64,000 nucleotides of DNA, from positions 526,001 to 590,000 of the forward strand of contig JAFEMH010000073.1 in assembly GCA_022495995.1 (NCBI GenBank), in the 5' to 3' direction. Of the stretch, positions 10,305-22,368 are shown one piece after another. The number at the start of each line of letters is the position of its first letter. Position 1 is the first letter of the stretch. The stretch is from Adenophora triphylla var. japonica (lineage: Eukaryota > Streptophyta > Magnoliopsida > Asterales > Campanulaceae). The notes under the pieces are model-generated. The model did no database searches and was not told the origin of the DNA. It saw nothing but the letters and a program-made list of their open reading frames with translations. Made by a program: the position numbers and the translations under genes.

Positions 10305-13300
10305 TTACTTCTTGGCAAATGTGATGGCCATTGGATTCTGGGGAGTGATTTTGAAATCTTGAAGTGCCTGCATTGCAACTGAAGCCTGCATGTCGTCTTC
10401 AAATTCAACAAATGCAATACCTGGCTTTGCATCAATCGTCCTAACTTCTCTAAAACCAGGATATTGTTCAAACAATTTTTGCAGCATCAGAGGTGTTGTA
10501 TTGTGAGGCAGATTCTGGAGAAAGAGTATGTTGTTTGGTGCTGTTGTTGAATCATGTGCACCTGATTTTCCATGATAACTTGAAGCCTGCAAACATTTGG
10601 TAGTTTAGTCAAAAATGCAGCTGGGATTGCACACTGAGTTGACTCAGTGATCCGTGACTTAAAAGCAGTAAACTTACAGGTGTTCCTCCATTGCTTTCGG
10701 ATCTTACACCATTGGCAGATTGCTGTGAATTCTTCTTCTCAGCTGGACAAGTAACATATGTCAGTAAAAAATTGGCACCTAGACTAACAACTCCTTACAG
10801 AATAGCTCAGAGAGATGAAACGTGTCAGTAAAATAATTTCATTTTAAGAAAAATAATTGAAAGTGAAACATTGCGATCCTATATATAATGTAAAACATTT
10901 CACACTCATCAAAGTGAATGAGCCAGTCTATCATTTACACAAAACAAAACTAATCTTGGGCAATATTTTCCAGAAAATGGACATTAAAACAATTCATTGG
11001 TGAGGCTTGTACGGATCTCTGGTTTAACACCATTGATTCTGAAACTCTAGCGGATCATGCAGGGGAGAGCTATAGGAATTGCTTAAATATGTAAGTGAAA
11101 AGGCAGAAGTTATACTAGTAGTTGGGCTATCCTAGAGGCAAGTTGGACCTGTCTTACAAACATCAACAACCTCAAAATCAATTTCACGGAAAATGATACT
11201 CCCTATGTCTCTAAATGGGTTTGTACCCTGGACATTACTTATGAAACTCACACAGAACCTCAAGAATCTTGGCAACGATATCTCATAAATAGAGTTTGTG
11301 CACCTCTAGTATTTGCTTGTATCATCAGTGATACTGCTAATTCAAGGAAATACTAAAGGAGCACAATTAAGAATCAAACTTCAGAAGGAGTGGTCAGACT
11401 TTGGAAGGGGTCAACTCACCTTTTTCATCTTGCTTCTTTCTCTTATCTTTTGGGACAAAGCTACCTTCTGCTTTGGCAATACAATCTGACATGCCTTTTG
11501 CAAATTGAATTCGCTGCATCACACAACAGTGTATTATTTAAATATGCACAATTGTAACATTCATTTTATGGTATGCATCACAGTTCAGTATCATCCACTC
11601 TCCACTGACATGTTTCATATCATAATTTGAATCTGACAGAAAAAATCCAAATGTTTATTGCTTCATTCGGGAAAGCAGACTCTTTTATGTGAAATATCCC
11701 AAAAAAGAAAAGTTGACTCTTAGCGAGGAACAAAGGGAGTATAACCTAGAGCATTCACAATGGTAAGAGCTCTTTTAAGAGCTTTGTTATTGCCCCATGT
11801 GCCACATCATAGTTAAGTCAATAATTAAAAGCCTATATATTTCTTCACTATGGTAAAGCTCTTTTGTAGTATGGGGAACTGGTGAAAATCAATAAAAAAC
11901 AAACAAAAAGTTATCTCTTTGTGGAAAGAGCTACTCTTTAGGAAAGAGATCTTTCAAAAGTTCGACAATGGTTAAAAATCTCTTCATAGCTTTTTCATTA
12001 AAATAAAGAGCTATGTAAAAACTCCCATTGTGGTTGCTCTTATTCTTAATGGATCATGGAAGAAAACAAGAACCGGTGTAGTAAAATTTTGGGGATTGGA
12101 AGTATTTGAGGATTTCAGGATTAAGGCTTCGTTGTAGTTGTTGAAAGTTACCGAGGAACGATTTGAAATACAAATCACCACTCAGGCACAAGTTATTTCG
12201 AAGTTCAAAGAGATTCTGGCTTAATCACATGTACAACTTTGTCCCTGAACATTATTGTACGGTTTGTGAAGTTTACTCAGTTTACAAAAGATAAAGCATA
12301 AAGGGGCTACTGTTATGCATGCATTTGCAGTATGAAGATATTAGCAGGTTTATTTTTACTTTACGTTTTATTTCACAAGTTAAAGATATTATAGCAGGTA
12401 CAATTAATAAAACCCACCATAGGCTTATCATAAAACGGAAAGTTCTGCATCTGGCGAACTGCATTAGAAGCAGTAGTCACTTCACTGAATACAACCCATG
12501 CCTGTCCTCGAAGCTTCGTTGTCTTCAAGGCAACAATGTCCAATATCCTTCCATACTGAGAGAATAAGGCATAAAGGGACCTCTTCAATTCTGTTAAGAA
12601 AAGGGGGCGAATATTGTTCAATTCCACAGTAAGATTAGCGGGTAATAAGTAATACTCCCTCCATCCCAAAATGAATGTCCAAAAATAATTCAAATTTGCT
12701 CTTGATCAAGAGCAAAATTTGAAGACTTATTGGACATTCATATTGGGACATAGGGGGTATCAGATTTCAATTTGCACAAACAAAGACAACGTCAGACAAT
12801 GGGCACCTTTACACAAACTAACAAAGTCAAATTTATCTAGTTCCAAAAATGTAAAGGTAACTATTGTTTTTAGTAAGAGACTATATTCGATTGTAAACCA
12901 AGTTTTAGTAGAAACTATACATGCTTTAGTTAGATTTTTAACAAACCATTAGACCTAAGGCTTGATTTGGATAAAAATGTTACTTGTGGGCCTTATGTGG
13001 GATATTTAAAGTCCAGAGCCCAATGTAGAATTATGTCAAAACTTTTTGACATGGTAATTATACCTAAAGGAAATGATATTTTCAAGTTCCTATTTCCTAA
13101 ACTCAATCATCAAGTAGCATATTAGACCAATCCACTTTCATCGTCTCAACCCTCATAAGAGGGTAACTAGTTGACCTTCCACTCAACTTGGGCTTTGCAT
13201 CCTTCTTCTCCTACCTCATATGATTTTCCTTCATGTCAACTAGTTCACATGTGCCTTGAACAGAATTTCTAGTACGCTAGATACTTTATCAGTGAAAGAT

Positions 13301-14315
13301 CCAGTTTTGATCAGATATTTCACTCATGCACACTCCCATCATGGACTTCTTGTCCTAATCTCTATGACAACCCTTGAGCTTAAGAAGCCCCTTAAACTAT
13401 CGCTAATCCAAAAAGATAAATTTGAAGTTAATCTTAACTTTATTTTCTTGGCTACGCTTAAAAGAACAAGCTGTGGGACACGTCATCATAAAATATGCGT
13501 TAAAATATTCAACAAGAACAAAAATAAATGAAGATTAAAACTCCCTTTGGAGACATTGAATTCGAATTCTATAAGAACTTATTTCATTCAAAATCAAGGG
13601 ATTTCATTTTAATAAAACCAATGTTCTACTGTTCAGCTCAATAGAAATAAATCCAAGGGATTTCATTTTCATCGAATCTATGTTCTAGCGTTTAGTTCAC
13701 TCTCGGAATCCACTTCTAATTCCAGATTTTCATTTCTGAATTTAATACCCCTCCTTATGGAATTTCAACTCTTTCCTTCTCATATGGAATTCATTCTATC
13801 AATGCAAGGTACAGTTATCTAAACCCAGTTAAATTCTACATCCTCTTTCATGATCCAAGTACTCAAATTAGAATTAAAACCCTAACTCCGGTTCTAAGTT
13901 ATAGAGTTCGGTTCCACTGTGTAATTACAAAAGTCCATACCCCCAATTGATAAGTCGTGGATTATTCCTTGACTCACTAGCTGAGAGCCAACATCCACAC
14001 ACACGCACACACACAAAAAAAAAACAAAAAAAGCCTAATTCGTGCTCCTACAATCACTCAGAAAACTAAAACCTAATTCTGCAAGTTCCATAAATTCCAA
14101 TGCCTAGTTCGAGAAAGAAAGAAAGAAAATCACAGATAATCGAAAATGAAATCAACATGCAATTAGGGAATTCCAAACTTACGAGGCATGTACTGAAATT
14201 GAAATTTTAACTGGCAAAAAGGGTGAAGAAAGTGATACAAACCTTCTTTCTTGATCTTGTCGTTGAGATTCTTAATGTAAATGGTCTGATTAGGAGGTAT
14301 ATCGCCGGTAAGCAT
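10305..14315 (-). CDS. U2B'': U2 small nuclear ribonucleoprotein B'' (U2B'')
   Basis: Five exons: 14243-14315, 12418-12590, 11420-11513, 10678-10742 and 10305-10586. The 687 coding bases give 228 residues, the normal length for plant U2B''. All introns are GT-AG and all joins keep frame. RRM1 (about residues 10-87) has RNP2 IYIKNL and RNP1 RGQAWVVF. A lysine-rich linker ([14 protein letters not shown]) leads to RRM2 (about 153-227; [17 protein letters not shown]). The start [14 protein letters not shown] is typical. The protein binds U2 snRNA stem-loop IV together with U2A' in the spliceosome. Introns 1 and 2 have taken in small MITEs (12655-12757, 11749-12039). Confidence 0.97.
11749..12039. 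mobile_element. Tourist-like MITE in U2B'' intron 2
   Basis: Inverted ends GAGCATTCACAATGG and CCATTGTGGTTGCTC, with an AT-rich interior. Flanks are CTA on the left and TTA on the right, an imperfect version of the three-base TWA duplication of PIF/Harbinger elements. It lies wholly inside the intron. Confidence 0.7.
12655..12757. mobile_element. Stowaway MITE in U2B'' intron 1
   Basis: Ends CTCCCTCCATCCC and GGGACATAGGGGG flanked by TA on both sides. The body is a near-perfect foldback centred on TTGCTCTTGATCAAGAGCAA. Length is 103 bases. Confidence 0.85.
12758..14242. other. Rest of U2B'' intron 1
   Basis: AT-rich intron sequence with no other gene seen. A 91-codon plus-strand open frame at 13256-13531 has no recognisable features and is taken as chance. 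Confidence 0.6.
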
Positions 14316-14619
14316 CGTCGCTGAGCTGAACAACTGCCTGCAACACTGTGCCCGTGTGTGTGTGTGTGAGGGAGGGAGGGAGGCAGGGCCGGAGGGGTAC
14401 CAGTTCTAAGCCCTAATTAATTTGGCGGTTCTGTGTGACTTAACTATTGGGCCTTGACAAACTTCATTTCATATTGGGCCTATCTACACAAACTTGCCAT
14501 CTCCCTATTGCACTAGCCCAAACTACCTACAAAAAAGGGTAGCTAGTTTATTAGGGAATTTGCCCATAACTTTCTTTTGGAACAAAGGACTTTCCACTAA
14601 ATTTCTCATTGTATTAAAA
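14316..14619. other. U2B'' leader and promoter region
   Basis: Holds the 5' untranslated region of U2B'', with a (GT)n run followed by GGGAGGGAGGGAGGCAGG at about 14354-14385. The Helitron 3' end at 14620 lies about 300 bases from the start codon, so the promoter is short or overlaps the transposon. Confidence 0.5.
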
Positions 14620-14719
14620 TTAGTGAGCAACCCGTCGATTTCCGACGGGGGATAAAACACTGAGATAAAAGTTAAATGTAAATACAATTCAAAAAATTAA
14701 TGAGATAATTTTATGTAAT

Positions 14720-15077
14720 ATATTACAACTTGTCAAAAACTTTTTTGTACACAACATATGCAGTCGTGTCATATGACTGTTCATGACTATTACATATAAG
14801 CACTTTAAGTCATTTCCTTGTAATTACTCTAGAAAAAGCAACATATAATTGTTCATGACTAAATATTGGTCTTGAAATAAAAAGGCCAACATGAGCGAGT
14901 GACTGACCCTGACTTTTATTTATCGTCATTGCAAAAGAAACGGTCAGTGAAAATTATCTCCATTGAAACCTAACCGGGAATTTTATTATATCAGAAGGTG
15001 ACATAATCATCTTCGGTATCAACACCTTCTTACCAACATTCTTTCCGGACAACATTACCGCCTCGACAACGTCTTTT

Positions 15078-15168
<91 letters not shown>

Positions 15169-15466
15169 TAAAAATATGTTTTATGCCAAATAATCAAATA
15201 ATTAATTGTAAAATGTATAATTCTATACTAACAAAATTGATTTGCGTACCTAGATTTGTAACGATCAATCTTGTACCGTTACACAATTCTGAAGCTTGAT
15301 CTATATTTCGTAACAACATGACGATATATCCAATCTTTAGCTTCAGTATGTGATTAGGTATTCTAGAGCACTTGACGGTGTTTAGGAATTCAGTTGAAAA
15401 TATACCTTCGGCTGATTGATTAAATTCCTCGTCTTTGCTTATGGCGTCAGAACTCATGTATTCCAC
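14720..15466 (-). pseudogene. Helitron Pif1-like helicase, C-terminal fragment
   Basis: The minus-strand frame 15194-15466 has PNHILKLKIGYIVMLLRNID and CNGTRLIVTNLGT. After an (AT)n insertion at about 15079-15163 the frame resumes with FAMTINKSQGQSLAHVGLF and FSHEQLYVAFSRV, the last helicase motifs of Helitron proteins. Stops and the microsatellite break it. The ATPase motifs are absent. Confidence 0.85.
15079..15163. repeat. (AT)n microsatellite
   Basis: About 85 bases of pure AT repeat, sitting inside the helicase fragment. Confidence 0.95.
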
Positions 15467-15499
15467 TTCTTTTTCAGAAAGAGCGACATAACATACTCA

Positions 15500-18260
15500 G
15501 TTGAAATTATTATTATTATTATTATTATCATTTATAATTAAAAATAAAGAAGTCTCTATTTAAAGAGAAAAAATTATGAATTTTGGTGTAATTTTTTTTT
15601 TAAAAAAAATAATTTATTATAAAATAATTGAGGTCAAATAAATCGGATTTAAAAAAAAATAAAAGTTACTAATTGAATTTCAAATGGATGATTGTGATTG
15701 GTGGATGATGGAAAGATTGGCCAATGATATTGTGCCACTTGGAATTTTCTTGGAGCTAAACTTTTGCTATTACATATAGTAGATTATCATTTATAATTTA
15801 AAATAAATACTTCACACCTAATTAATTTTCACTAAAAAGATATTGAAAAATAAAAAAGAAAAATTAACAAAGGATAATTAAGAAATTTATATAAAAAAGA
15901 GGATTTTTTTTCTCTGTCCAAATCAAATGAAAGAAATCTCTATTCAAAGAGAAAAAAAAATTATAAATTTTGGTGTAATTTTTATTTAAAAAAAATTAAT
16001 TTATTATAAAATAATTGAGGTCAAATAACTCGGATATAAAAAAATATCTTTAAAAGTTACTAATTGAATTTCAAATGGATGATTGTAATTGGTGGATGAT
16101 GGAAAGATTGGCCAATGATATTGTGCCACTTGGAGTTTTCTTGGAGCTAAGCTTTTGCTATTATATATAGTAGATTATCATTTATAATTTAAAATAAATA
16201 CTTCACACCTAATTAATTTTCACTAAAAAGATATTGAAAAATAAAAATGAAAAATTAACAAAGGATAATTAAGAAATTTATATAAAAAATAGGATTTTTT
16301 TTCTCTGTCCAAATCTAATGAAAGAAGTCTCTATTTAAAGAGAAAAAAAAATTATAAATTTTGGTGTAATTTTTATTTTAAAAAAAAAATAATTTATTTT
16401 AAAATAATTGAGGTCAAATAACTCGGATATAAAAAAATATCTTTAAAAGTTACTAATTGAATTTCAAATGGATGATTGTGATTGGTGGATGATGGAAAGA
16501 TTGGCCAATGATATTGTGCCACTTGGAGTTTTCTTGTAGCTTGAAAAACTTTTGCTATTATATAGTAGATTTTTTATTTTTATGATTAATAAAATTATTA
16601 TTATTATCATTTATAATTAAAAATAAATACTTCACACCTAATTAATTTTCACTAAAAAGATATTAAAAAACAATAAAGAAAAATTAACAAAGGATAATTA
16701 AGAAATTTATATTTAAAAAAGAGGAGTTTTTCTCTGTTCAAATCAAATGAAAGAAGTCTCTATTTAAAGAGAAAAAAATTATGAATTTTGGTGTAATTTT
16801 TTTTTAAAAATTGATTTATTATAAAATAATTGAGGTAAAATAAATCAAATTTAAAAAAAAATCTTTAAATGTTACTAATTAAATTTCAAATAGATGACTG
16901 TGATTGGTGGATGATGAAAAGATTGACCAATGATATTGTGTCACTTGGAGTTTTCTTGGAGCTAAACTTTTGCTATTATATATAGTAGATTATCATTTAT
17001 AATTAAAAATAAATACTTCACACCTAATTAATTTTCACTAAAAAGATATTGAAAAATAAAAAAGAAAAATTAACAAACGATAATTAAGAAATTTATATAA
17101 AAAAGAGGGTTTTTTTCTTTGTCCAAATCAAATGAAAGAAGTCTCTATTTAAAGAGAAAAAAAAAATTATGAATTTTGGTGTAATTTTTATTTTTTTTTT
17201 AAAAATAATTTATTATAAAATAATTGAGTTCAAATAACTCGGATATAAAAAAATATCTTTAAAAGTTACTAATTGAATTTCAAATGGATGATTGTGATTG
17301 GTGGATGATGGAAAGATTGGCCAATGATATTATGCCACTTGAAGTTTTCTTGTAGCTTAAAAAACTTTTGCTATTATATAGTAGATTTTTTATTTTTATG
17401 ATTAGTAAAATTATTATTATTATTATTATTACTATCATTTATAATTAAAAATAAATACTTCACACTTAATTAATTTTCACTAAAAAGATATTGAAAAATA
17501 AAAAAGAAAAATTAACAAAGGATAATTAAGAAATTTATATTTAAAAAAGAGGAGTTTTTCTCTGTCCAAATCAAATGAAAGAAGTTTCTATTTAAAGAGA
17601 AAAAAATTATGAATTTTGGTGTAATTTTTTTTTAAAAAATTGATTTATTATAAAATAATTGAGGTAAAATAAATCAAATTTAAAAAAAAAAACTTTAAAT
17701 GTTACTAATTGAATTTCAAATGGATGATTGTGATTGGTGGATGATGGAAAGATTGACCAATGATATTGTGTCACTTGGAATTTTCTTGGAGCTTGAAAAA
17801 CTTTGCCTATTATATATAGTAGATTCTTTATTTTTATGATTAGTAAAATTATTATTATTATTATTATTATCATTTATAATTAAAAATAAATATTTCACAC
17901 TTAATTAATTTTTACTAAAAAGATATTGAAAAATAAAAAAGAAAAATTAACAAAATATAATTAAGTAATTTTTATTTAAAAAAGAGGGTTTTTTTCTCTG
18001 TCCAAATCAAATGAAAGAAATCTCTATTTAAAGAGAAAAAAATTATGAATTTTGGTGTAATTTTTTTTTTAAAAAAAATTAATTTATTATATAATAATTG
18101 AGATCAAATAAATCATATTTAAAAAAAATCATTAAAAGTTACGGATTGAATTTCAAATGGATGATTGTGATTGGTGGATGATGAAAAGATTGACCAATGA
18201 TATTGTGCCACTTGGAATTTTCTTGGAACTTGAAAAACTTTTGCTATTATATATAATAGA
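15500..18260 (-). repeat. Seven-unit tandem array of Helitron 5' ends
   Basis: Each unit ends (in plus coordinates) with a block reading TTTTGCTATTATATAGTAGA or close to it, that is, a minus-strand 5' terminus starting TCTACTATA. Termini lie at 15783, 16174, 16569, 16989, 17385, 17823 and 18260, a spacing of 391-438 bases. Every unit also holds a conserved block GATTGGTGGATGATGG then GATTGGCCAATGATATTG, plus AAGTCTCTATTTAAAGAGA. The unit ending at 15783 lacks about 120 bases of its AT-rich part. Spacing varies mainly through poly(A), poly(T) and ATT runs. Confidence 0.9.
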
Positions 18261-18265
18261 TGCCA

Positions 18266-18620
18266 CATAAGTTCTCATGTTGTATTATGTATAATACAAC
18301 ATTTAGTTATGCAGTAGCTTAAAATCATAATACTGCATCCGCACCACCGCCTCCGCCACAGCCCAGTTCCGCCGCCGCCGTCTGCTATCGCCGCATGCCG
18401 AATTCCGGTCAATTTTAGCCGAAATCCGGTCAATTTTCACCGAAATTCGACAATTTAGGCCAGAATCCGGTCGCCAATCGCCGAAATCTGGTCGCCGGTC
18501 CATGGACTTCGGACTCCGGTCACCGGCGACCGCCGGAATGCAGTATTATGGCCTTAATTGATGTTGTATTTTTGAAACATAATACAACATCATAATACAA
18601 CATGTGGAAGGAACTTATCG
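18266..18620. mobile_element. Foldback element with a GC-rich core
   Basis: The left edge ATAAGTTCTCATGTTGTATT is inverted at the right edge (AATACAACATGTGGAAGG then AACTTAT), giving imperfect inverted repeats of about 25 bases. The core (18335-18540) is GC-rich, unlike all surroundings, with repeated CCGAAATCCGGTC-type words. I could not settle a target duplication. The 66-codon open frame across it looks like simple repeat translation, not a gene. Confidence 0.5.
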
Positions 18621-19143
18621 GACGTTATGAAACTTTTTTAGAACTTATCAGACATAGACATAGTTCCTAGTTTATTTCCATGTAAATTCATTGATTCTAC
18701 TCCAAACCTAATTTTTTTACAATTAATACAAAAGTACTTTAAACAATGAGTTTAATTTAATATAACTATTCTAATGAATATCTAAAAAAATTCATTAATA
18801 ATATATATAATGGTGTATCAATAACAAATTTTAAATTTTCATTAAGCAGAATAATTAAACCTAAGCTGAAAATACCTTCGTGTTAATATAAAAAAATGTG
18901 AAAAGATGATTTTGGGAGAAAGAATTTTGAGAGAAATAGAATATTTTATTAACAAATACTCTTTCCTATGAAATTAATTGACGTTCTTTGGTTAAAAAAA
19001 TGTGATGATTTAGTAACTTTACCAAAAAATAAGTAATACTACATAAAATATAGATTTTTTAATTAGGTAAAGAGGCACTTCATGTGGCTAAAACAAACAC
19101 ATTCACATTCAGTTGTTATCATAAAGAAAGTGGCTTAAGCACG
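18621..19143. other. AT-rich spacer
   Basis: No gene, transposon end or notable repeat that I can support. Confidence 0.5.
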
Positions 19144-19354
19144 TCTATAGTATAAACGAGGGAACGGGTGAACAGTGGTTTGAACAGTGCTAAATGAGTT
19201 TTTTTTCATTTTGTCTTCATACATTTGTCCCTTTCACATTTTGTCCTTAAAAAAAAAATGTTTTTTTTTTAATTAAAGAAAAAAAAACGTGTCATCGGAC
19301 ACGGTCTTAATTAAAAAAAAAAAATAACGTGTCCTCAACACGGACTTATTCTAG
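19144..19354 (+). mobile_element. Mini-Helitron, copy A
   Basis: It starts TCTATAGTATAAAC and ends with a hairpin (CGTGT, CCTCA, ACACG) followed by GACTTATTCTAG and an outside T. The base before the 5' TC is G instead of A. It shares its layout and words (GAACAGTG, then TTTGTCCCTTTCACATTTTG) with the element at 49978-50217. A second, internal copy of the end hairpin (CGTGTCATCGGACACGG) lies at about 19288. Confidence 0.65.
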
Positions 19355-19567
19355 TTTATATATAAAAATACACTTGTAACCCATTAATATTAATGATATT
19401 TATTTGATAGTTAAAGGGTTAATTTCAGTATTCATTTTTTAAGTTTGATTAGTTATCAACGTTTTCATCCTTTTGTAGGATTATTTTCTTTTATTTTAAT
19501 TTAACTCGAAAAATAAAAGAGTTAGAAATATATTTTATTGTTAACATAAAGTGGTGTAAGCACATTT
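19355..19567. other. AT-rich spacer before the hAT relic
   Basis: No gene seen. It may include the lost 5' end of the hAT element. Confidence 0.4.
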
Positions 19568-21226
19568 ATGTACTATGGAAGCCATAATGGGAGGGCGGCG
19601 TCATATAAAGCAAAAATCTCACTTTCGCTCCTAAGACAAAGAAAGTGGAATCCGAAATTTTCGCGAAACGCTAAAAAAAAAAAAAAAAAAAAAAAGGAAC
19701 CAAGAGCTGACACCGACCCAAAGAACTTTCTTGCAACAAGCAACTATTGTCCATTGGAATCTCCAATGAAATATTCATTCCATACCGGGATGGATACAGT
19801 ATTTTGACAAAGCATATAAAAAGTGCTCATCCCGAGAAATGTGGCAAAAATACGATTTAAATACAATTGCAAGGATTCAGGCAAGCTTCTCAAAATGTTG
19901 ATACGTCTTCTCAATCTTTTTCTAATTTATTTTCATATAATCATTTAAATCATAGTAAAGAAATGTTTAAATATGTTTGTAAGCAATCCATTTCCTTTAA
20001 TTTTTTCGATAACGAAGACTATGAACAATTAGTTAGACTTGCTTTTAATCTTGCGTCAACAAAGTAGCACGTACAATTCTCACACTTGATGTTAAAAGTA
20101 TGGTAGGAGAATATAAATTTATTTTATATAATATATTCGTTAATTTGTCATCTAAAGTTTTTATTTGTTCTGATATATGAAGTGATAAAAAATAAGACAG
20201 ATTTATATGGATGTAACATGTCATTGAATTGATGATCTTGAAAAATTCAAAAGGAGATTACTTGCATATAAAATATTTGATGTGACACATACCACACATA
20301 ATATTATTCATAAACTACAAATAATTTTGCAAGAAACTTATAATTGGAGAAATTATATTTGCATGTTTTTTGAAACCATTAATCATGGTAACCAATATGG
20401 TACTCCATTATATGATCAACAATAGAAAGAATGTGCAAGTATTATTAAATTGTTGAAGAAATTCGATATTGCAATCTTGGCGTTATCCGAACGTATTACC
20501 CTACTTCTACTTTTTTTCTTGATCATTGTACGAAAATTTCTAGTGTATATTCTGAATTTCAACATGATATTCTTCTTAAGGTTTCAAAATGCGAGAAAAG
20601 TTGGTTAAATATTTGATTAACATTCCTGATTTTTTTTGCTAAGTTATTAGATTCAAGAGTTAGAGAGTTTGGTTTAAATCAGTTTTTTGAATATTACTAT
20701 TCAAACTTTTATTTGTTGAAAAATTCCAATTTTTCTAACGTATCTCAAAAAGTTGGTGATGCTAGACAAGCATTTTTAGAAAATTTTCAAGAATAAAAGT
20801 CAATTTATGGTGATACTAGTACAATTGAGCATTCGGTTCAACTTTTCTTAACCATCATTTGTGACACGTTTTTATGAAAGACAACAATCTTGTGACGGTG
20901 TTAATGGCGATTTTAATAAATATTTATCCAGGGAATTTAAACATGAAGATCCATTTGATATTTTAAGTTGGTGGTCACAAATTTTACCTATAATTTCTAT
21001 AATTGCAGGAGAAGTACTTGCTTGTCTCACATCAATGGTTTCGATGGAGCAAGCTTTTAGCATTTGTAAAAATATGAAGCATAACTGTCACAATTTATCA
21101 CCGAATGATTTCGAAGCTCAACTTTTGATGATTGATCAGATCAAAGCAGAAAGACGAAACCAAGACAAGACGGCGGATGTTTGTGTCGAAGTTGAGCACT
21201 ATGAAATTAAATTGAAAAGGGATTAA
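19568..21226 (+). pseudogene. hAT transposase relic (BED / RICESLEEPER-like)
   Basis: Scattered plus-strand pieces. Near 19870-20067 the frame has FRQASQNVDTSSQSF and NHSKEMFKYVCKQSISFNFF, like the region after the BED zinc finger in plant hAT transposases. At 20861-21226 the frame holds the C-terminal hAT dimerisation domain: YLSREFKHEDPFDILSWW, then VLACLTSMVSMEQAFS. Stops and frameshifts separate the pieces, and a poly(A) run at about 19674-19695 interrupts the start. It is not functional as it stands. Confidence 0.85.
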
Positions 21227-21860
21227 AGTAAGTAAAATATAATTTATTTAATTTTTACCATAGCTTTTTTATATAAGTTAGAATTAAGACAACTATTGTA
21301 ATAAAAGAGGTAAAGGCTTATAATGTCTTTCCTTAATTATAAAAGGGCAATGTTTTGTTGTCCCACTTGTTGTAATTTTTTTCCCAATAATTAATAAAGT
21401 TTATAGGATATCGTTTCTTTTTTCTTTTAAATAATTTCATTTGTTTATTTTTTCATAACATTTTATATAACTTCTTGTAAATAATTTAAGTAGTAAAAAA
21501 AGTTTGAAACATTTTTTCCTATTCAATAAAATAAATAAATTAAAGGGTACCATCTGTCTCTTTTTTTTATTTTATATACTCTCATTTATTTATTTTTTTC
21601 TAACATGTTTTATATAACTTTTGTAAAAAAAAATTAAGTAATAAAAAAATTTCGAAACAGTTTTTCTCCATGCAAAAAAAAAAAAAGAAAGAAAAAACCG
21701 TTTGAAATGTTGAACCGAAATTGGCGGTTCAGAACCCGAATAGGAAACCAGGGTTAAGTGGTTCGGTTTTGATTTACCTATTTTCGGAATCGGATTCGAG
21801 CTCTTTCAGACCTACCTTGTTTCGGCGGTTCGGAACTGAAACCTTTGGTCATCCCTACTA
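21227..21860 (+). mobile_element. hAT element 3' region and terminus
   Basis: AT-rich 3' tail, then a block of GGTTCGG/GAACCG-type words (21700-21840) ending GAAACCTTTGGTCATCCCTA. Read inverted this gives TAGGGATGACCAAAGG, a plant hAT terminal repeat. A related start (TAGGGATGTCCAAAT) and a similar AT-rich tail recur inside the CACTA element at 24766-25900. Confidence 0.7.
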
Positions 21861-21952
21861 GGTGAGACAGCTAACCTACTCACCCTGCCTCCATATTTCA
21901 TCATAAAAGGTGTTTGAATCAGATACAAAAAAGGCATCAACTTCTAATCACG

Positions 21953-22368
21953 TTTTTTTTTTTATTATTACTCAGGTGTAATACCAGCTTCGCCGGACTA
22001 ATCCTGAATGATATCGGCTTCTCAGTAGGCTGGCGGGGGTAAATTACAGGATATGCCCTATGCAGCCAGGGTGGCAGCACCCCTTATACTCCTGGCCCCA
22101 AGGGAACCCTCCTACAAGGCATTAGCACTCCTGCCAAAGAGACATTTACATCACTCTTACAACACCAAATTCGAACTCCCTACACTGAGGTTGCAAGTCT
22201 AGCAGTGCTGCTTTTTTAACTTAACTGTACGAATGTGCCCCAAAAGACTCCAAGGCTCCTGAAACGCATGACAGAATTAAACACACAAAAATCCCTCAAG
22301 GGGGGATCGAACACTAGACCTCCCCGAAAGAAGGCCGGCAACATACCATTCGGCATGGAGACCATTGG
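21953..22368 (-). mobile_element. tRNA-derived SINE, copy 1
   Basis: The sequence begins with a T run (the reversed poly(A) tail) and matches the element at 47308-47766 along most of its length (for example AGCTTCGCCGGACTAATCCTG and CAAGGGAACCCTCCTACAAGG-like blocks). Flanks TTCTAATCACG (21942-21952) and TTCTAACCACG (22369-22379) look like a target duplication with one mismatch. It is older than copy 2, since the promoter boxes are less clear. Confidence 0.75.

Larger units (their letters stand above)
14620..18260 (-). mobile_element. Helitron with seven tandem 5' termini
   Basis: On the minus strand the 3' end reads CTAA just after a hairpin (CCCGTCG, loop GAAAT, CGACGGG) about 10 bases inside, next to a T outside. 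The far 5' end is TCTATTATATATAATAGC with an A outside. This is the Helitron rule: 5' TC, 3' hairpin then CTRR, insertion between A and T. Inside are the C-terminal part of a Pif1-type helicase (14720-15466) and then a tandem array in which each unit carries its own 5'-end sequence (15500-18260). The Rep domain and most of the helicase are gone, so it is not autonomous. Confidence 0.85.

Noticed and set aside
11202..11739. A single Stowaway element spanning these lone ends
   Set aside because: U2B'' exon 3 (11420-11513) lies between them and the ends do not match each other, so they are two separate relics.
14316..14400. A G-quadruplex-type regulatory site in the GGGAGGGAGGGAGG run
   Set aside because: The pattern is present but short and next to a (GT)n run; I have no further support for function.
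15500..18260. CRISPR-like or centromeric satellite array
   Set aside because: Units are about 400 bases, A/T-rich, in a plant genome, and carry Helitron termini; there are no short repeats with unique spacers.
18303..18503. A 66-residue minus-strand protein rich in Asp, Arg and Ser
   Set aside because: It is built from repeated short GC-rich words in a foldback element, with no conserved domain.
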